Below, piece after piece: positions 1 through 10,446 of a stretch of DNA of 64,000 bases. Origin of the DNA: Plantago major. Taxonomy: Eukaryota > Streptophyta > Magnoliopsida > Lamiales > Plantaginaceae. The notes under the pieces are model-generated. The model did not search any database. It saw nothing but the letters and a program-made list of their open reading frames with translations, and was not told the origin of the DNA. Within the stretch, counting starts at the first letter, position 1, and each line of letters starts with the position of its first letter. The translations under genes were made by a program, and so were the position numbers. The stretch lies in the NCBI GenBank assembly GCA_026545765.1, contig JAIFAC010000009.1, positions 558,001 through 622,000 on the forward strand. Direction: 5' to 3'.

Positions 1-8
1 GTAAGGGT

Positions 9-299
9 GTGTTGAATGTGGAAGGATTTCCAGCACTAAGAGATGTTTTGTTAGTAGATGGCTTAGCTGCTAATTTAATTAGCATTAGTCAACTATGTGA
101 TGATGACTTGAAAGTGTGCTTTGATATGAAATCCTGTGAAGTCTTTGATGGATCCAATTGTTATGTAATGATAGGCACTAGATCAAATGATAACTGTTAT
201 AAGTTTAATGATCATGTTCTCTGTAATCTTGTAAAAGTTGGTAATCTTGATAAGTTTGTAAAGTGCAAGGCAGTGTTGGGCATTCCCAAACTGACCTAG
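9..299 (+). pseudogene. Copia protease tail / GAG-pre-integrase remnant (element J)
   Basis: An open stretch of about 96 residues that enters from the left edge. It contains LRDVLLVDGLAANLISISQL, the stretch that in copia polyproteins follows the protease and leads to the pre-integrase zinc region (usual pattern: V..V.GL..NLLSISQLCD). Later residues do not show the full H-H-C-C zinc site, and the frame stops at about 299. The first codon is not a true start: it is simply where the open frame begins. In life this would be part of one gag-pol polyprotein acting inside the cytoplasmic virus-like particle. Here it is dead. Confidence 0.7.
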
Positions 300-348
300 A
301 AAGTGGCCTAATGGGAAACATTCTAGGGTATCCCATACACTTAATCAA

Positions 349-723
349 GTGTTGGTAGATGATGCATATACAGTTACGGACACGTGTTTCCAGCTAATAT
401 GTATGGATCTTAGGAGTCCAATGGATGTTAGTAGTCTTAAAAAGGGTTATGTATCTATAATTGTTGATGATTTCTCCAGATACATGTGGTTTAAAATACT
501 CCAAGAGAAATCTGAAACTTGTAATACTTCTAGGACGTTGCATGCTTGTATTTGGTACTTGCATAGCTGTTCTGTGAATTGTATTAGGTCTGATCATGGC
601 AAGGAAGTTGAGAACCAGAAACTTGCTCAAATTGATGATACTCATAGTATCTATCTTGAGTTCTCTGCTCCTAAGACATCTCGGCAAAATAGGATAGCTG
701 AGTGTAAGAATTGCACTTTATAG
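349..723 (+). pseudogene. Copia integrase catalytic core remnant (element J)
   Basis: About 124 residues resembling the copia integrase core (rve family), which joins element DNA ends to the host chromosome. The three catalytic positions can be placed: D in MDLRSP, D in RSDHGKEVEN and E in RIAECKN; VDDFSRYMWF is the usual beta strand between them. A TAG stop at 721-723 interrupts the protein just after the glutamate, where the next helix should follow. Several changes near the Glu (SAPKTSRQNRIAE, where QQNGV.ER is usual) also suggest decay. Same strand as the neighbouring fragments, so one ancestral pol. Confidence 0.8.
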
Positions 724-984
724 GATATGGTTAGAGTCATGCTGAACTCTCTACAGGTCTTAAAGAGACACTAGTCTTAAGTTTGAAATACTGCTTATCA
801 CATCATTAACAGGGTCTATTTGAGATCTGACATTTCTAATGAATTGCAAAAGAATAAGAAACTCAACTTGAATTACATTCATATCCTTGGTTGAGTTTGG
901 TATATTCTGAATGATTGTGTTTGCTTAGGTATGTTTGACCCCTGGGGTTAAAGGGGGATTTGTGTTGACTACTCCCTAAATTGT

Positions 985-1412
985 CTTTTCTACAGGATTT
1001 ATAATCCAAGGATAAAGACCGTTCTGGAATCAGTCAATGTTGTATTTGATGATTCTACTAGTGTTGCAGGAGAACTTGTTGTTGAAACAAGTACAAGAGA
1101 AGTAGAATCTGTCCTATACCTAGAGCAGTGAACCTAGGAACTCTAGCTCAAGAGCTTCAAAGAAGGAAGATGATTCAGCCAGTAGTGTTCCACACACACT
1201 TGAGAACAATGAAGCAGAAGACACCAGTGTTTGCACTACACCTGCCGATGTTCTTCATACACCAGAAGAGTTATATGCTGAATCAGAAGAACTGGTAGGT
1301 GATGAAGGAGGTAGACAAGATCCATCCTTCAGAAGCAAAAAGGATCTTCCTATCACTCGTGTGATTGGTAATCCAACTGATGGAATACACACATGGGGTA
1401 AGACTCGAGTCG
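985..1412 (+). pseudogene. Copia integrase C-terminal / pre-RT linker remnant (element J)
   Basis: Translation near 990-1060 gives a piece like YNPRIKTVLESVNVVFDD, the copia integrase C-terminal region (usual form: YN..T..V.ES.NV.FDE). It is followed by an acidic low-complexity linker and, near 1320-1400, by a piece like RVIGNPTDGIHT, which normally comes just before the RT. Frameshifts and stops separate the pieces. The piece ends where the RT should begin, and the next recognisable sequence (about 1480) is already past the RT palm, so a deletion of the RT core lies at about 1400-1480. Confidence 0.6.
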
Positions 1413-1459
1413 ACTATCGACACTTGGTAAAATTATGTGTGTGTATGTCTACCACATCC

Positions 1460-2251
1460 CCTTTGTTTGGTACCTCTATGACAGGTAAGATGAGTATGAT
1501 TGAAGAGCTAACATTTGGTCTACAAGTGAAATAGCAACAAGATGGACTGTTTCTTTCACAGGAGAAGTATGCTAGGAATCTGTCTAAGAGATTCGGTTTC
1601 AAAAGTTCAATACCCAGCAAAACTTCCCTTACTGCATGGTCTAAACTTTTGAAGGATGATACTGGAGTTTGTATTGATACACCACTATACAGGTTCATGA
1701 TAAAAAGCCTGTTGTGTCCTTTAGTGACCCATCCTAACCTTATATATGCCGTTTGTTTTTGTGCCAGGTACCAGGTTGATCCCCACATGTGTCACCTTAA
1801 TGCTGTCAAGATGATCTTGCAGTACATCTCTACGACAGCTAACTTGAGCACATGGTACTCAAGATATACTGACTCCAATTTAGTTGGGATTAGTGATTCT
1901 GAGTAGGCCGGAGATTTAGACGACAGAAAATTCACTAGTGGTGGGTGTTCTGATTTAGGTAATAATCAGGTCTCTTGGTACAATAAGAAACGAAAGTGCG
2001 TGTCTCTTTCCACTGCTGAGCCCGAAAACATAGCAGCAGGAAGTTGTGTAACCCTGAGAGTATGGCTTAATCATATGTTACATTACTATGGTTTAAAGAG
2101 TGACACCCTCAAAATGTTCTGTGATTATTTGAGTGACATGCATATCTAGAAGAATTATCATAGAACATATGTTTTCTTATTTATTTGCCAAATCCTTAGA
2201 TAGTGAGAGACTCTTCAGATTGAGGAAGTCTCTTGGTATGTGTGTTGTCTG
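1460..2251 (+). pseudogene. Copia RT thumb and RNase H remnant (element J)
   Basis: Begins with MSMIEELTFGLQVK, equivalent to the [16 protein letters not shown] stretch after the YVDD box of copia RTs. The YVDD box and everything upstream are missing. It continues through DGLFLSQEKYARN, the connection, and an RNase H part with DSNLVGISDSE, LDDRKFTSGG, SLSTAE and, near 2190-2250, the usual AKSLDSERLFRLRKSLG ending. In-frame stops sit at about 1532, 1903 and 2146. RNase H normally degrades the RNA template during cDNA synthesis. With no palm this fragment cannot polymerise. Confidence 0.8.
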
Positions 2252-2352
2252 AAGTCAGGAAGTTCAAGTGTTACCATAACACCACTGGCTAACAATGTAG
2301 ATTGCATGTGGTGTGTAGTTCGCATTAGGTTTTTTACTTGATTACTTGATTG

Positions 2353-2430
<78 letters not shown>

Positions 2431-3039
2431 TATGTGTTGCTTTACCTGAGTATTTATGTGGGTTCTGATAATCCTTGGTGCAGTTGATAGTGGTTTACTC
2501 CGTAAGGAATAATGAAAGGTCTCTCCTCGACTAAATAAGTGTGCCCGTGTTTTGAAAGGATGGGATAGCCAGATATAGTGTGGATCGACACTGGCGTGTA
2601 TGGGGCTCCGGTTGCCTACATTTGATGTTGATACTGACTTGAGGTTGTCTCTATAAAAGTGACACAGCAAATGAGTACGCATTGGGATACTGGGGTGTAT
2701 GGAGTTCAGGCTGCCTGCATTCAGTCCTATGTGCTCACCTGTGTTGCCGAAGATTTTGTTTTACTGCTGCGGTGTATGCAGTTTAGGCTGCCTACATTCA
2801 GTGGGTAATCATATCAAATAAGAGTACCACCTAGTTGTTTTTTGCACTAAAAAGGTCATTGAGTTGTACTATAAAAGTTTTCTAATGAGTCTACTTGAAG
2901 CTGTTCACCTGGGTGTTCTGATAACACCATAGATTACTTTATGTATTTGCAACACTGCTTTCTTTGCACCTTGTAGGTCACTTTGCATTTACATATCATA
3001 TAGGTCAAGGTCTTGAGAGGACTTGAGTCGGGTATAGGT
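2252..3039 (+). other. 3' untranslated region of element J
   Basis: No coding potential. Holds the TC microsatellite and three imperfect copies of a roughly 33-base unit of the form GGTGTATG.AG.T.AGGCTGCC.. (near 2592, 2690 and 2769), spaced about 98 and 80 bases apart. The long open frame on the opposite strand that reads as Arg-Glu repeats is only the translated microsatellite. Confidence 0.6.
2354..2430. repeat. (TC)n microsatellite
   Basis: About 38 nearly uninterrupted TC units. Confidence 0.98.
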
Positions 3040-3050
3040 TTTAGGGGGAG
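3040..3050 (+). other. Polypurine tract of element J
   Basis: TTAGGGGGAG directly before the TGTGG start of the LTR. Plus-strand DNA synthesis primes from such a tract. Confidence 0.75.
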
Positions 3051-3564
3051 TGTGGAAAATCTTTTTGGGCAACTTTATTTAAGAAATATGCTATTTTGAA
3101 TCGAGTTGTATCATGAGACCAGATTATTTCTTAAATTTAAATTATCTCACCCTTGTAGATTTTTGTGTCTTCTAACTCCTGTTTTGTGCAGCTATGTTGA
3201 GTACTAACTTGTGTTTTAGGTTGATGTACTAGATCGAGTGGACTAATGGTTTTGTCATTGACACATTATTATTGATCCATAGCCACACAAGCCCACTAAC
3301 CAGGCCCAACACTCTCATGCCCATGATCTGAACCTACTTTTCCTAATTACCAGATCTCCCTTTCTTTAATCCTCGCCTTGTCTTGTCTTTTCCAAGAATC
3401 TCAGAACACTGGTACTTGTACTTCTGGTTCAGGTCCTTCTGAGACTTCTTGCATGCTGATTGTGTTATACTTAGACAGCAGTCTTTGTAAAAGTCATAGA
3501 TTCTTCTGAAACTCTTGGTTCCTCAAAGAATTAAACTTGATTCTGAGTTTTTGCTTTCCTCACA
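3051..3564 (+). mobile_element. 3' LTR of element J
   Basis: Starts TGTGGAAAATC right after a polypurine tract and is inferred to end in CCTCACA, giving short inverted ends and about 514 bases. The end is not confirmed, because the 5' LTR is not in the window. An AAAAGGGGGAGAAA run follows immediately. Confidence 0.55.
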
Positions 3565-3698
3565 AAAAGGGGGAGAAACGGTTATCTTGTTTTATCTTGA
3601 AACCTCCTTTATCTTGAACCACTTACTTTGACTTGTTTACAATCTTATGGAACTCTTCTTTTGATTGTGAATCTGTCAATACATTTTCATGAACTAAT

Positions 3699-3715
3699 AG
3701 ATTTTATCCTTGTAG
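3699..3715 (+). promoter_or_regulatory. Probable 3' splice site in front of E1 ORF3
   Basis: Pyrimidine-rich ATTTTATCCTTGTAG ends one base before the ORF3 ATG. Athila-type extra ORFs are thought to be expressed from spliced subgenomic RNA, which fits this position. Not shown experimentally here. Confidence 0.55.
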
Positions 3716-3716
3716 T

Positions 3717-4889
3717 ATGGCACCCAATAAGAAAATTGTGTCCAACAAGAAGCAGGAAACGGGAGAAGGGAGTTCCAAGGTGAAGTGTAAAGTTCCTCGT
3801 GTTAGACCGGATGCATACGGATTCACGCTGCGCACTCAACCCGAAATCTTCCAGATCAAACACTTCAGCAAGGCAATGAGCATTATACTGGAGCGTGGGA
3901 TGAACATCACCCAATTTGACCCACCTGTCATGGAAATGATTGACGAGCGCATAAGAAGGTTGAGGTGGCAAAGACTGATTTGTACAAGGAGGGAGTATGA
4001 CACGTCCTTGGTCAGAGAGTTCTACATTAACTTTTTTGAAAGGGATGATAAGGGATTTGTACATATTCGAGGGAAGATGGTGGAGTACACTCCAGACTCC
4101 ATCAATCGATTTCTTCGTACCAGGACAGAATACCACCCCAACTTGGACACTAATGAATTCGACCTCGAAGAAGCTCGAGATGAGTACTAGGATCGACAGA
4201 CATTGGCAGATGTCATCAGTAGGGATTTCCGTCCAGCTGTTAGGGTTTGAAGATTGACTCATAAGGTCATTAACCCGCTTCCAAGGGTTTGGGCCAATTG
4301 GGTTCAGTATAACTTGATTCCTAACTCCTACTTCACCCTCATGGTAGCTACTGTTGGCTGGTTGATAGCGGCGTTCATTAGAGGAGAGTTTGTGGATGCT
4401 GGAGCTATCATTGTGGCAGAGACGTTACCCATGTTTGATCACCTAGATGTGTGAGGCTGCAGGAGTGCCTAACATCATTCGACATGGCCAATAGAAGGGG
4501 TGCTTGAACTTGCACGACATAAGGCTTATCGAGGCAACAGCGGAGAGCTACAAGAGTCTATATGCGGATTTCTGTAATCAAGACGAGGATGAAGAGGACA
4601 GTGACTTCAATCCTAAGCATGACGACGGGTATGAAGAAGTATATGTAGAGGAGTCTAATAACGAAGACAATCCACCACACACTGATGAAGGGAAAGATCT
4701 AACCAATGATTTTCAGCGGTTGAGCACCAGGTTTCAGGAGTGGGCTGAGCCCCGACATTGTCGGACACACAGGCGGCTAAGCACCTAGCGCGGATGGAGC
4801 AGATGCGTAAAGCTCAGATGGAAGATTGGCAGCAACGCTTTAGTGGAGGAGAATCTTCCGGACCCCAAGGTCCGCCCTCCTACCATTGA
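3717..4889 (+). pseudogene. Extra 3' ORF (ORF3) of Athila-like element E1, broken
   Basis: Starts at a true ATG (MAPNKKIVSNKK) and resembles the putative plant transposon protein domain (Pfam Transposase_32 type) also found in E2. Recognisable parts are RPDAYGFTLR near residue 33, LVREFYINFFER and a GFVHIRGKMVEY strand. Stops at about 4188 and 4252 break it; it continues in shifted frames with HKVINPLPRVWANWVQY and GEFVDAGAIIVAETL, then an acidic part, and ends GPQGPPSYH at 4889. The function of this protein is unknown; it has been called envelope-like because of its position between pol and the 3' LTR. It is clearly dead here. Confidence 0.8.
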
Positions 4890-5306
4890 TCATGCCGACC
4901 GAGGCATACTACGGGCGGTAACTCTACAACTTTCTCTTTTAATTTATTCTTTATGTTTGGGTCTAGCTATCGAATAGGTTTGGGGAGGGAAGTTGTGATA
5001 TCATATGTTTAAATGCCTCGGTACATTCTTATGCGCTGCTTTGTATGTTTGTATATATGTGTTTACTTGTTTTTTTTTGATTTTTAGTTTGGTGTTGTTG
5101 AGTGGTATGTTAGCCACTTTTGCAAGATTGTTTTGAGTCGTCTTTTGGCCTAATTTTTTGGCTTATTTTTAAAATTTTTTGTGATCGAGTCTGAGTTCTT
5201 TTGACAACTCGGTTTTCTATTGCGAAAGATAAGACTTTTCTGATGTGATCTTTGATGGCCCTTTACAAGTACTAAGGGATTTACAAAAATCATCTTAGTC
5301 TGTTTC
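4890..5306 (+). other. 3' UTR of E1
   Basis: Non-coding and homologous to 13327-13790 in E2. It carries one copy of the hairpin word AGTGGTATGTTAGCCACT at 5101-5118. Confidence 0.75.
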
Positions 5307-6489
5307 ACTTGTAAAAACACAAGTAGTAAAGCGATTCTTATAGACAAACAAGGCTTAAACCATAGGGTCGTTCTCCCGAGGAATTGATTAAGCTAGTTGT
5401 ACTGAATAGACTCGCTTGTCTTGGTTGTTAACAAATAGTGTGGATAGTTGATACATCAGTCCTAGAACAAATTTTAACGTGCACAAGACAAGGTAAAACC
5501 CTAGGTCATGTAATTCTACAAACAATGAAGCTAAATAAATCCTTTCAAAAGTGTGCTGATACAAAACGAACCAGATAAGGATGCACTATGCGCAGTTCAT
5601 CACTCTTGCTATTGTGACTACAACCAAATACGGATAATAAGTACGGATAATCTACACTAGTTTTCTTATACGATATGAACCAATTAAGGATGCACTATGC
5701 GCAGCTCACAAACAACATGCAATTATACGGATATTATCTAATTAATGATAAATAAGTCACAAATCATGACCGATACATCAAGATTCAGTAATCAGAGGTA
5801 ACAACTTGTCACGTAAAATCTAAATAAGTTGTTTCACAATTGATACCTGGATACGTCAGTGACAAGGGATCGTCTAAAAGGAAATAATGCTTCTATTGAC
5901 TGAGAGATTGAATCTCGAGAATGTTACAATGCTTGAAAGTAAGAAATTATAGACTAGGAAGGTCTGAAGGTATATAAAAAACGAGTTACAAGTGCCCTAA
6001 TTATCGAACCAAGGAAGTGCAAATTAAAAATCATGGGAAAAAACTACTAGAAATCGTAGGTTTGAACAGGTCTCACCGTGGTGAAGGTGATGCTCACCGC
6101 AGTCACCTGCTTTTCCCAATTCTCTGGTCATTCTTAGCTGCGGTGAGCCCATTTGCATAATGGGTCACCGCGGTGAGCTCCTCCTCCGGAAAAGAGTTAG
6201 TTTTCCCCACTTTCTCCTCATTTGACTCGCTTTTCTCAACCTCCTTGTCACCTCTTTGGAGTAGTGGCCCACTATTAGCCTTTTGTGCTTCTAGAAGCTT
6301 TGAACGAGATTCGAGTCGTGTACGCTCCTCCAATACCTTGCCTTCTTACCTAAAAACACCTATAAAACCACAAAAACACAAAAAACACTCAAACATAAAA
6401 AAGCACCAAAAACACTAATAAAAGGCTAAAGGAGTTGATAAAACACTGTAAAAAAAGACTAAATAAGTCGTTAAAATAACGACTCATCA
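5307..6489 (-). mobile_element. LTR A: reversed LTR of the Athila-like E family
   Basis: Reverse complement of LTRs B and D. Its 5' end is intact: GACTCATCA at 6481-6489 is the reverse of TGATGAGTC. Its 3' end lacks about the last 25 bases. It joins the E1 UTR at a run (ACTTGTAAAA) that resembles both partners, so a short-homology deletion is likely. It carries the GCTCACCGCGGTGAGC-type palindromes near 6070, 6092, 6136 and 6163. Either a damaged solo LTR or one end of a lost reversed element. Confidence 0.85.
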
Positions 6490-6625
6490 GAGACTAATTT
6501 TTTTTTTTGTTCCGTAATTCTTGTGATAGTGGTAGTTAAACAGAGTGTGATGGACCGAAGGGGGTGGTGGTTGTTATTGGGTGGAGGAGTTTGTTGAAGT
6601 GTTGAAGAAGAAGAAGAAGACTGGA
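6490..6625. other. Unassigned 136 bases
   Basis: Between LTR A and the (AT)n tract. Has a T run, a G-rich part and a GAA triplet run. No coding or repeat match found within the window. Confidence 0.5.
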
Positions 6626-6626
6626 C

Positions 6627-6690
<64 letters not shown>
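6626..6690. repeat. (AT)n tract at the broken 5' edge of LTR B
   Basis: About 30 AT units that replace the first roughly nine bases of LTR B. Confidence 0.95.
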
Positions 6691-6694
<4 letters not shown>

Positions 6695-6992
6695 ATTATT
6701 TTAACGACTTATTTAGTCTTTTTTATCATATTTTGTTATGTCCCTTAGCCTTTTATTAGTATTAGTGCTTTTTTACGTTTGGGTGTTTTTTTGTGTTTTT
6801 GTACTTTTTTAGATGTTTTTAGGTAAAAAGGCAAGGAATTGGAGGAGCGTACGCGAATCGAAGCTCGTTTGAAGCTTCTAGAAGCACTCAAGGCTAATAG
6901 TGGGTCACTACTCAAAGAGATGACAAGGAGGTTGAGAAAAGGGAGTCAAATGAGGAAGAAGTGGGAAAAAACTAACTCATTGCCGGAGGAGC

Positions 6993-7104
6993 AGCTCACC
7001 GTGGTGAGCTTCAAAGTAATTGAGCTAACCGCGGTCTGGAGAAACAGAAGCCTTGGAAGAGTTTGTTGACCGCGGTGAGCACCATACCTACCGCGGTGAG
7101 ACCT
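6993..7104 (+). promoter_or_regulatory. Cluster of CACCGCGGTG-type palindromes in LTR B
   Basis: Copies at about 6993 (GCTCACCGTGGTGAGC), 7023, 7067 and 7090, upstream of the TATA box at 7162. Confidence 0.7.
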
Positions 7105-7161
7105 GTTCAACCCACGTTTTCTGGCAGTTTTTCCCATGATTTTGAATTTTAACTTCCTTGG

Positions 7162-7172
7162 TTCTATAAATA
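7162..7172 (+). promoter_or_regulatory. TATA box of LTR B
   Basis: TTCTATAAATAGGG is a near-ideal plant TATA box. It is conserved as CTATAAGTAG in LTR D and (reversed) CTATAAATAG in LTR C. Transcription should start about 30 bases downstream. Confidence 0.75.
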
Positions 7173-7887
7173 GGGCAATTGTACTTTGGTTTTTACATAT
7201 CTTCAGACCTTCCTAGTTTATATTCTCTTAATTTCAAGCATTGTAAACACTCTAGATATTCAATCTCTCATTCAATAGAAGTGTTATTTCATTTCAGACG
7301 ATCCCTTGTCACTAATGTATCCAGGTATCAATCGTGCAACTACTATTTAGCTTGTATGTGACAGGTTGTTACCTCTGATTACTGAATCTTGATGTATCGG
7401 TTTTGATTTCTGACTTATCTATCATTAATTCGATAGTATCCGTAGAATTGCATGATTGTTTGTGAGCTTCGCATAGTGCATCCTTAATTGGTTTGTATCG
7501 TATAAGCAAGCTAGTTTAGATTATCCATACTTATTATCCGTATTTGATTATACTCACAACAACAAGAGTGATGAACTGCGCATAGTGCATCCTTAACTGA
7601 TTCGTATCGTATCAGCACACTTTTGAAAGGATTTATCTAGCTTCGTTGCTTGGAGAATTGCATGACCTAGGGTTTTACTTTGTCAAGTGCATGTTAGAAT
7701 TTGCTCTAGGACTGAAGTATCACTATCCACACTATCTGTTAACAACCAACACAAGCGATTCTATTTTATAGAACTAGTTTAATCAATTCTTTGAGAGAAA
7801 GACCATATGGTTTAAGCCTTGTCTGTCTATAACGATCGCTTTACTACTTGTGTTTTTATAAGTATTAATTTTGAGCGAATCAAAATT

Positions 7888-7905
7888 TGGCGCCGCTGCC
7901 GGGGA
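7888..7905 (+). other. Primer binding site (tRNA-Asp type)
   Basis: TGGCGCCGCTGCCGGGGA, six bases after the LTR B end. It is complementary, with one mismatch, to the 3' end of plant tRNA-Asp, the usual primer of Athila elements. Solo LTR C sits nine bases further on and separates the PBS from gag. Confidence 0.9.
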
Positions 7906-7914
7906 GTTGATTCC

Positions 7915-9110
7915 TGATGCGCTCAGAAATTAATACTTATATTGACACAAGTAGAAAAAGCAATCGTTATAGAGAGACAAGGCTTTTAACCATATGGTCA
8001 TTCTCTCGAGGAATTGATTAAGCTAGTTCTATAGAATAGACTCGCTTGTGTTTGTTTTAAACAGATAGTGTGGATAGTGATACTTTAACCCTAGAATAAA
8101 ATCTAACATGCGCAATACAAGGTAAAACCTAGATCATCCAATTCCACAAACAATGAAGCTAAATAAATTCTTTCAAGAAGTGTGCTGATAGGAAGATGAA
8201 CAATTAAGGATACACTAATTGCAGTTCATCACCTTGCTATTGAAAGTACAACCAAATAAGGGCTATAAGTATCAATCACTACAAAGAGCCTGTCACGAGC
8301 TATGCAATCATAAAGATATAGCCTAATGGATGATTAAATACTAACAAGTTCACACCGATACATCAAGATTCAGTAATCAAGGTAACAACCTGTCACGTAC
8401 AAGCTAAATAGTAGTTGCACAATTGATACTTGGATACGTCAGTGACAAGAGATCGTCTGAAATGAAATAATGCTCCTATTACAAGAGAGATTGAATTTTT
8501 AGAGTGTTTACAATACTTGAATTGAAAGAAAATAGACTTAGAAGGTACTAAAATATGTTAAAGACTGAATACAAGTGACCTATTTATAGAACCAAGGAAG
8601 TAGAAATTCAAAATCATGGGAAAAAACTGCCAGAAATCGTGGTTGAACTGGTCTTGCTCAGCTCTCACCGTGGTGAGCCTCTTTTTGGTTCCTGTCTTGC
8701 CTCGGTCTCTTCTGCTCAGCGACTATTCTGTTCTGTGTTGCTCTTCTGGACCGCGGTGAGCCTCCATGTTCCTGGAGCTCACCGCGGTGAGCCTTCCATC
8801 CAGAAAAACTCCCATTTTCCGCACTTCTTCCTATTTTTACTCCCTTTTCTCAACCTCCTTGTCACCTCCTTGGTGTAGTGGCCCACTACTTGGCCTTAGT
8901 GTGCTTCTAGAAGCTTGGATAAGCTTCGATTTTGCATACGCTCCTCCAAATCCTTGCCTTCTACACTAAAACACCTGAAAAAGTAAAAAAACACACAAAA
9001 TGCCCAAACGTGAAAATGCACTAAAACAGTATAAAAAAGGGCTAAAGGACATAACAAAATACAGTAAAAAAAAAAAAGACTAAATGATTCGATAAAATAT
9101 GGACTCAGCA
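7915..9110 (-). mobile_element. LTR C: solo LTR inserted in E2, reversed, TSD ATTCC
   Basis: Reads TGATGCGCTC...GGACTCAGCA, the reverse complement of the E-family LTR. ATTCC at 7910-7914 is repeated at 9111-9115, a 5-bp target-site duplication. So a full E-family element inserted here and was later reduced to a solo LTR by LTR-LTR recombination. It carries the perfect palindrome GCTCACCGCGGTGAGC at 8777-8792 and related copies near 8659 and 8749. Confidence 0.95.
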
Positions 9111-9234
9111 ATTCCAATGTTCTTTTTTAGTAGGATCAATTGTTTTAGTTGCGTTTTATAGTTAAGTTCATTGTAGTAACAAAAATTAACATTTGCTTAG
9201 TTTTGTTGGTATAGTTGAATCTTTGCAGGAATAT

Positions 9235-10446
9235 ATGGCTAGGTACGAAGAATATTTGATACCTAAGATGGTGGTAAGGAAGCCACCAGCATTCCTTGAG
9301 CATGAGGCTAGGGAATACGATTTATATGATGATTGGGGTTGTACACTTCCATACATCAGGGGGAAACCATTGGAAGACACTTTTTGGTTTATCCACCGAT
9401 TCGAATAAGCCGTTATGGAGTTACCGCCCAATGGATTAAGTGAAGACCAGCTGAAGAGGAGGATATTTCCTTTTGTGATTAGAATCCAAGCCAGGGAGTG
9501 GCTGCATTCGTTAAAGCCTGAGTCATTGAGGACATGGGAGGAGGTGCTTGCAGCTTTCTACCGAAAGTATTTTCCGTACTCTTTGACGAAGAGGTTGAAG
9601 AGTAGCATAACGAATTTTGAGCAAAAGGAAGGAGAAAGGTTTGATAGGACATGGGAACGGTTTAGTGACCTGTTGAGGAGATGCCCACACCATGGAATTT
9701 CCCAACACGATCTTGCCCTCGTGTTTTATTATGGCCTTCATAGGATGCACCAGATCATGATCGACTTAGCTTGGGGCGGAAACATATTGGAGAAAAAACC
9801 TTCGGAGATGATGGAGGTATTTAGCTACTTAGCAGAGAACGCAATGCTAAAGGGTGGAAGAAGGAGATCTGAAAGTAGAGAAGAAGGTGCATCCATGTTC
9901 GAAGATGGGGAATTTATCGATAAAGAAATTGAGAAGTTGGGTAAAAGAGAAGAGGATGAGATGGCGGACGAACAAGAAGCGAAGTTCAATAAGTAAATTA
10001 AAGGACAAGAGTTCGTCGCCATGTGTAGATCTCTAGATGAAATCTATGATGCTGCCGCAGAAGACCAGGGACAAACGGATTATCAAATCAACCAGATTGG
10101 AGAAAGGTTCGGAGCCCTGGAGGACATGTTAATGGAGTTAGGTGGTCTGTACGCCAATGGGGAATCTGAGATTGTGGAAGAGACGAAGGCCATTAGCACA
10201 CATAGCGGAAAGGTTATAGAGAAACCCGACTATGTCCCAGAAGATTTGCCAAGTAGTTCAGGAGAAAAGGAGAAGGAAGGTGTCAATGAAGAGGAAGTAA
10301 GAGTAGACAGTAAAGGAGGTGAAGAGAAGAGTCCACTTCAACCTCCTGGACCACCTTCATTACCCTTCTCTGTTCGGGTAAAGAAACCCAACGATAACAG
10401 GAAGCTTGAGTCCATTTTCACCATGCTTTTCCATGGTGAATGTTAA
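9235..10446 (+). pseudogene. Gag of Athila-like element E2, two in-frame stops
   Basis: First ATG at 9235 (MARYEEYLIPKM) just after a CTTTGCAG run. The body matches the retrotransposon gag family (PF03732): REWLHSLKPESLRTWEEV, FYRKYFPYS, FEQKEGERFDRTWERF and GLHRMHQIMIDLAWGG. Gag forms the capsid of the cytoplasmic particle. The frame is kept through 10446 but has TAA stops at 9406-9408 (after IHRFE) and 9994-9996. The part after 10021 is an acidic, Pro/Ser-rich linker with KPDYVPEDLPSSSGEKEK. I see no zinc knuckle. With two stops it cannot make full-length Gag unless both are read through. Confidence 0.85.

Larger units (their letters stand above)
1..3564 (+). mobile_element. Element J: decayed Ty1/copia retrotransposon, 5' part outside window
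   Basis: Remnants in copia order on the + strand: pre-integrase peptide, integrase core, integrase C-terminus, RNase H, a long 3' UTR, a purine tract and a 3' LTR. Every coding part is broken by stops or frameshifts, and the RT palm is deleted. The 5' LTR, gag and PBS lie outside the window or are lost. The RNase H part resembles that of element G more than that of element F. The right limit rests on a TGTGG...CTCACA LTR; I could not find its target-site duplication. Confidence 0.85.
3565..5306 (+). mobile_element. Element E1: 3' fragment of an Athila-like Ty3/gypsy retrotransposon
   Basis: Contains the extra 3' ORF (ORF3) and about 400 bases of 3' UTR. The ORF3 end and UTR match element E2 closely: the shared tail around 4850-4960 matches 13285-13390 almost base for base. 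The gag-pol part lies outside or was lost when J arrived. The right side stops inside the UTR, where LTR A joins through a short shared sequence. Confidence 0.8.
6691..7882 (+). mobile_element. LTR B: 5' LTR of E2
   Basis: Matches LTR D along its length with many substitutions. The 3' end is GAGCGAATCA at 7873-7882; together with the TGATG start seen in LTR D the family has TGAT...ATCA ends. Four palindrome-type motifs lie at about 6993-7104, followed by a good TATA box. Confidence 0.92.

Noticed and set aside
2215..2682. 155-codon frame with an Arg-Glu run
   Set aside because: Antisense of the TC microsatellite in the J 3' UTR.
3687..4262. 191-codon - strand frame
   Set aside because: Opposite strand of E1 ORF3, with no recognisable motif.
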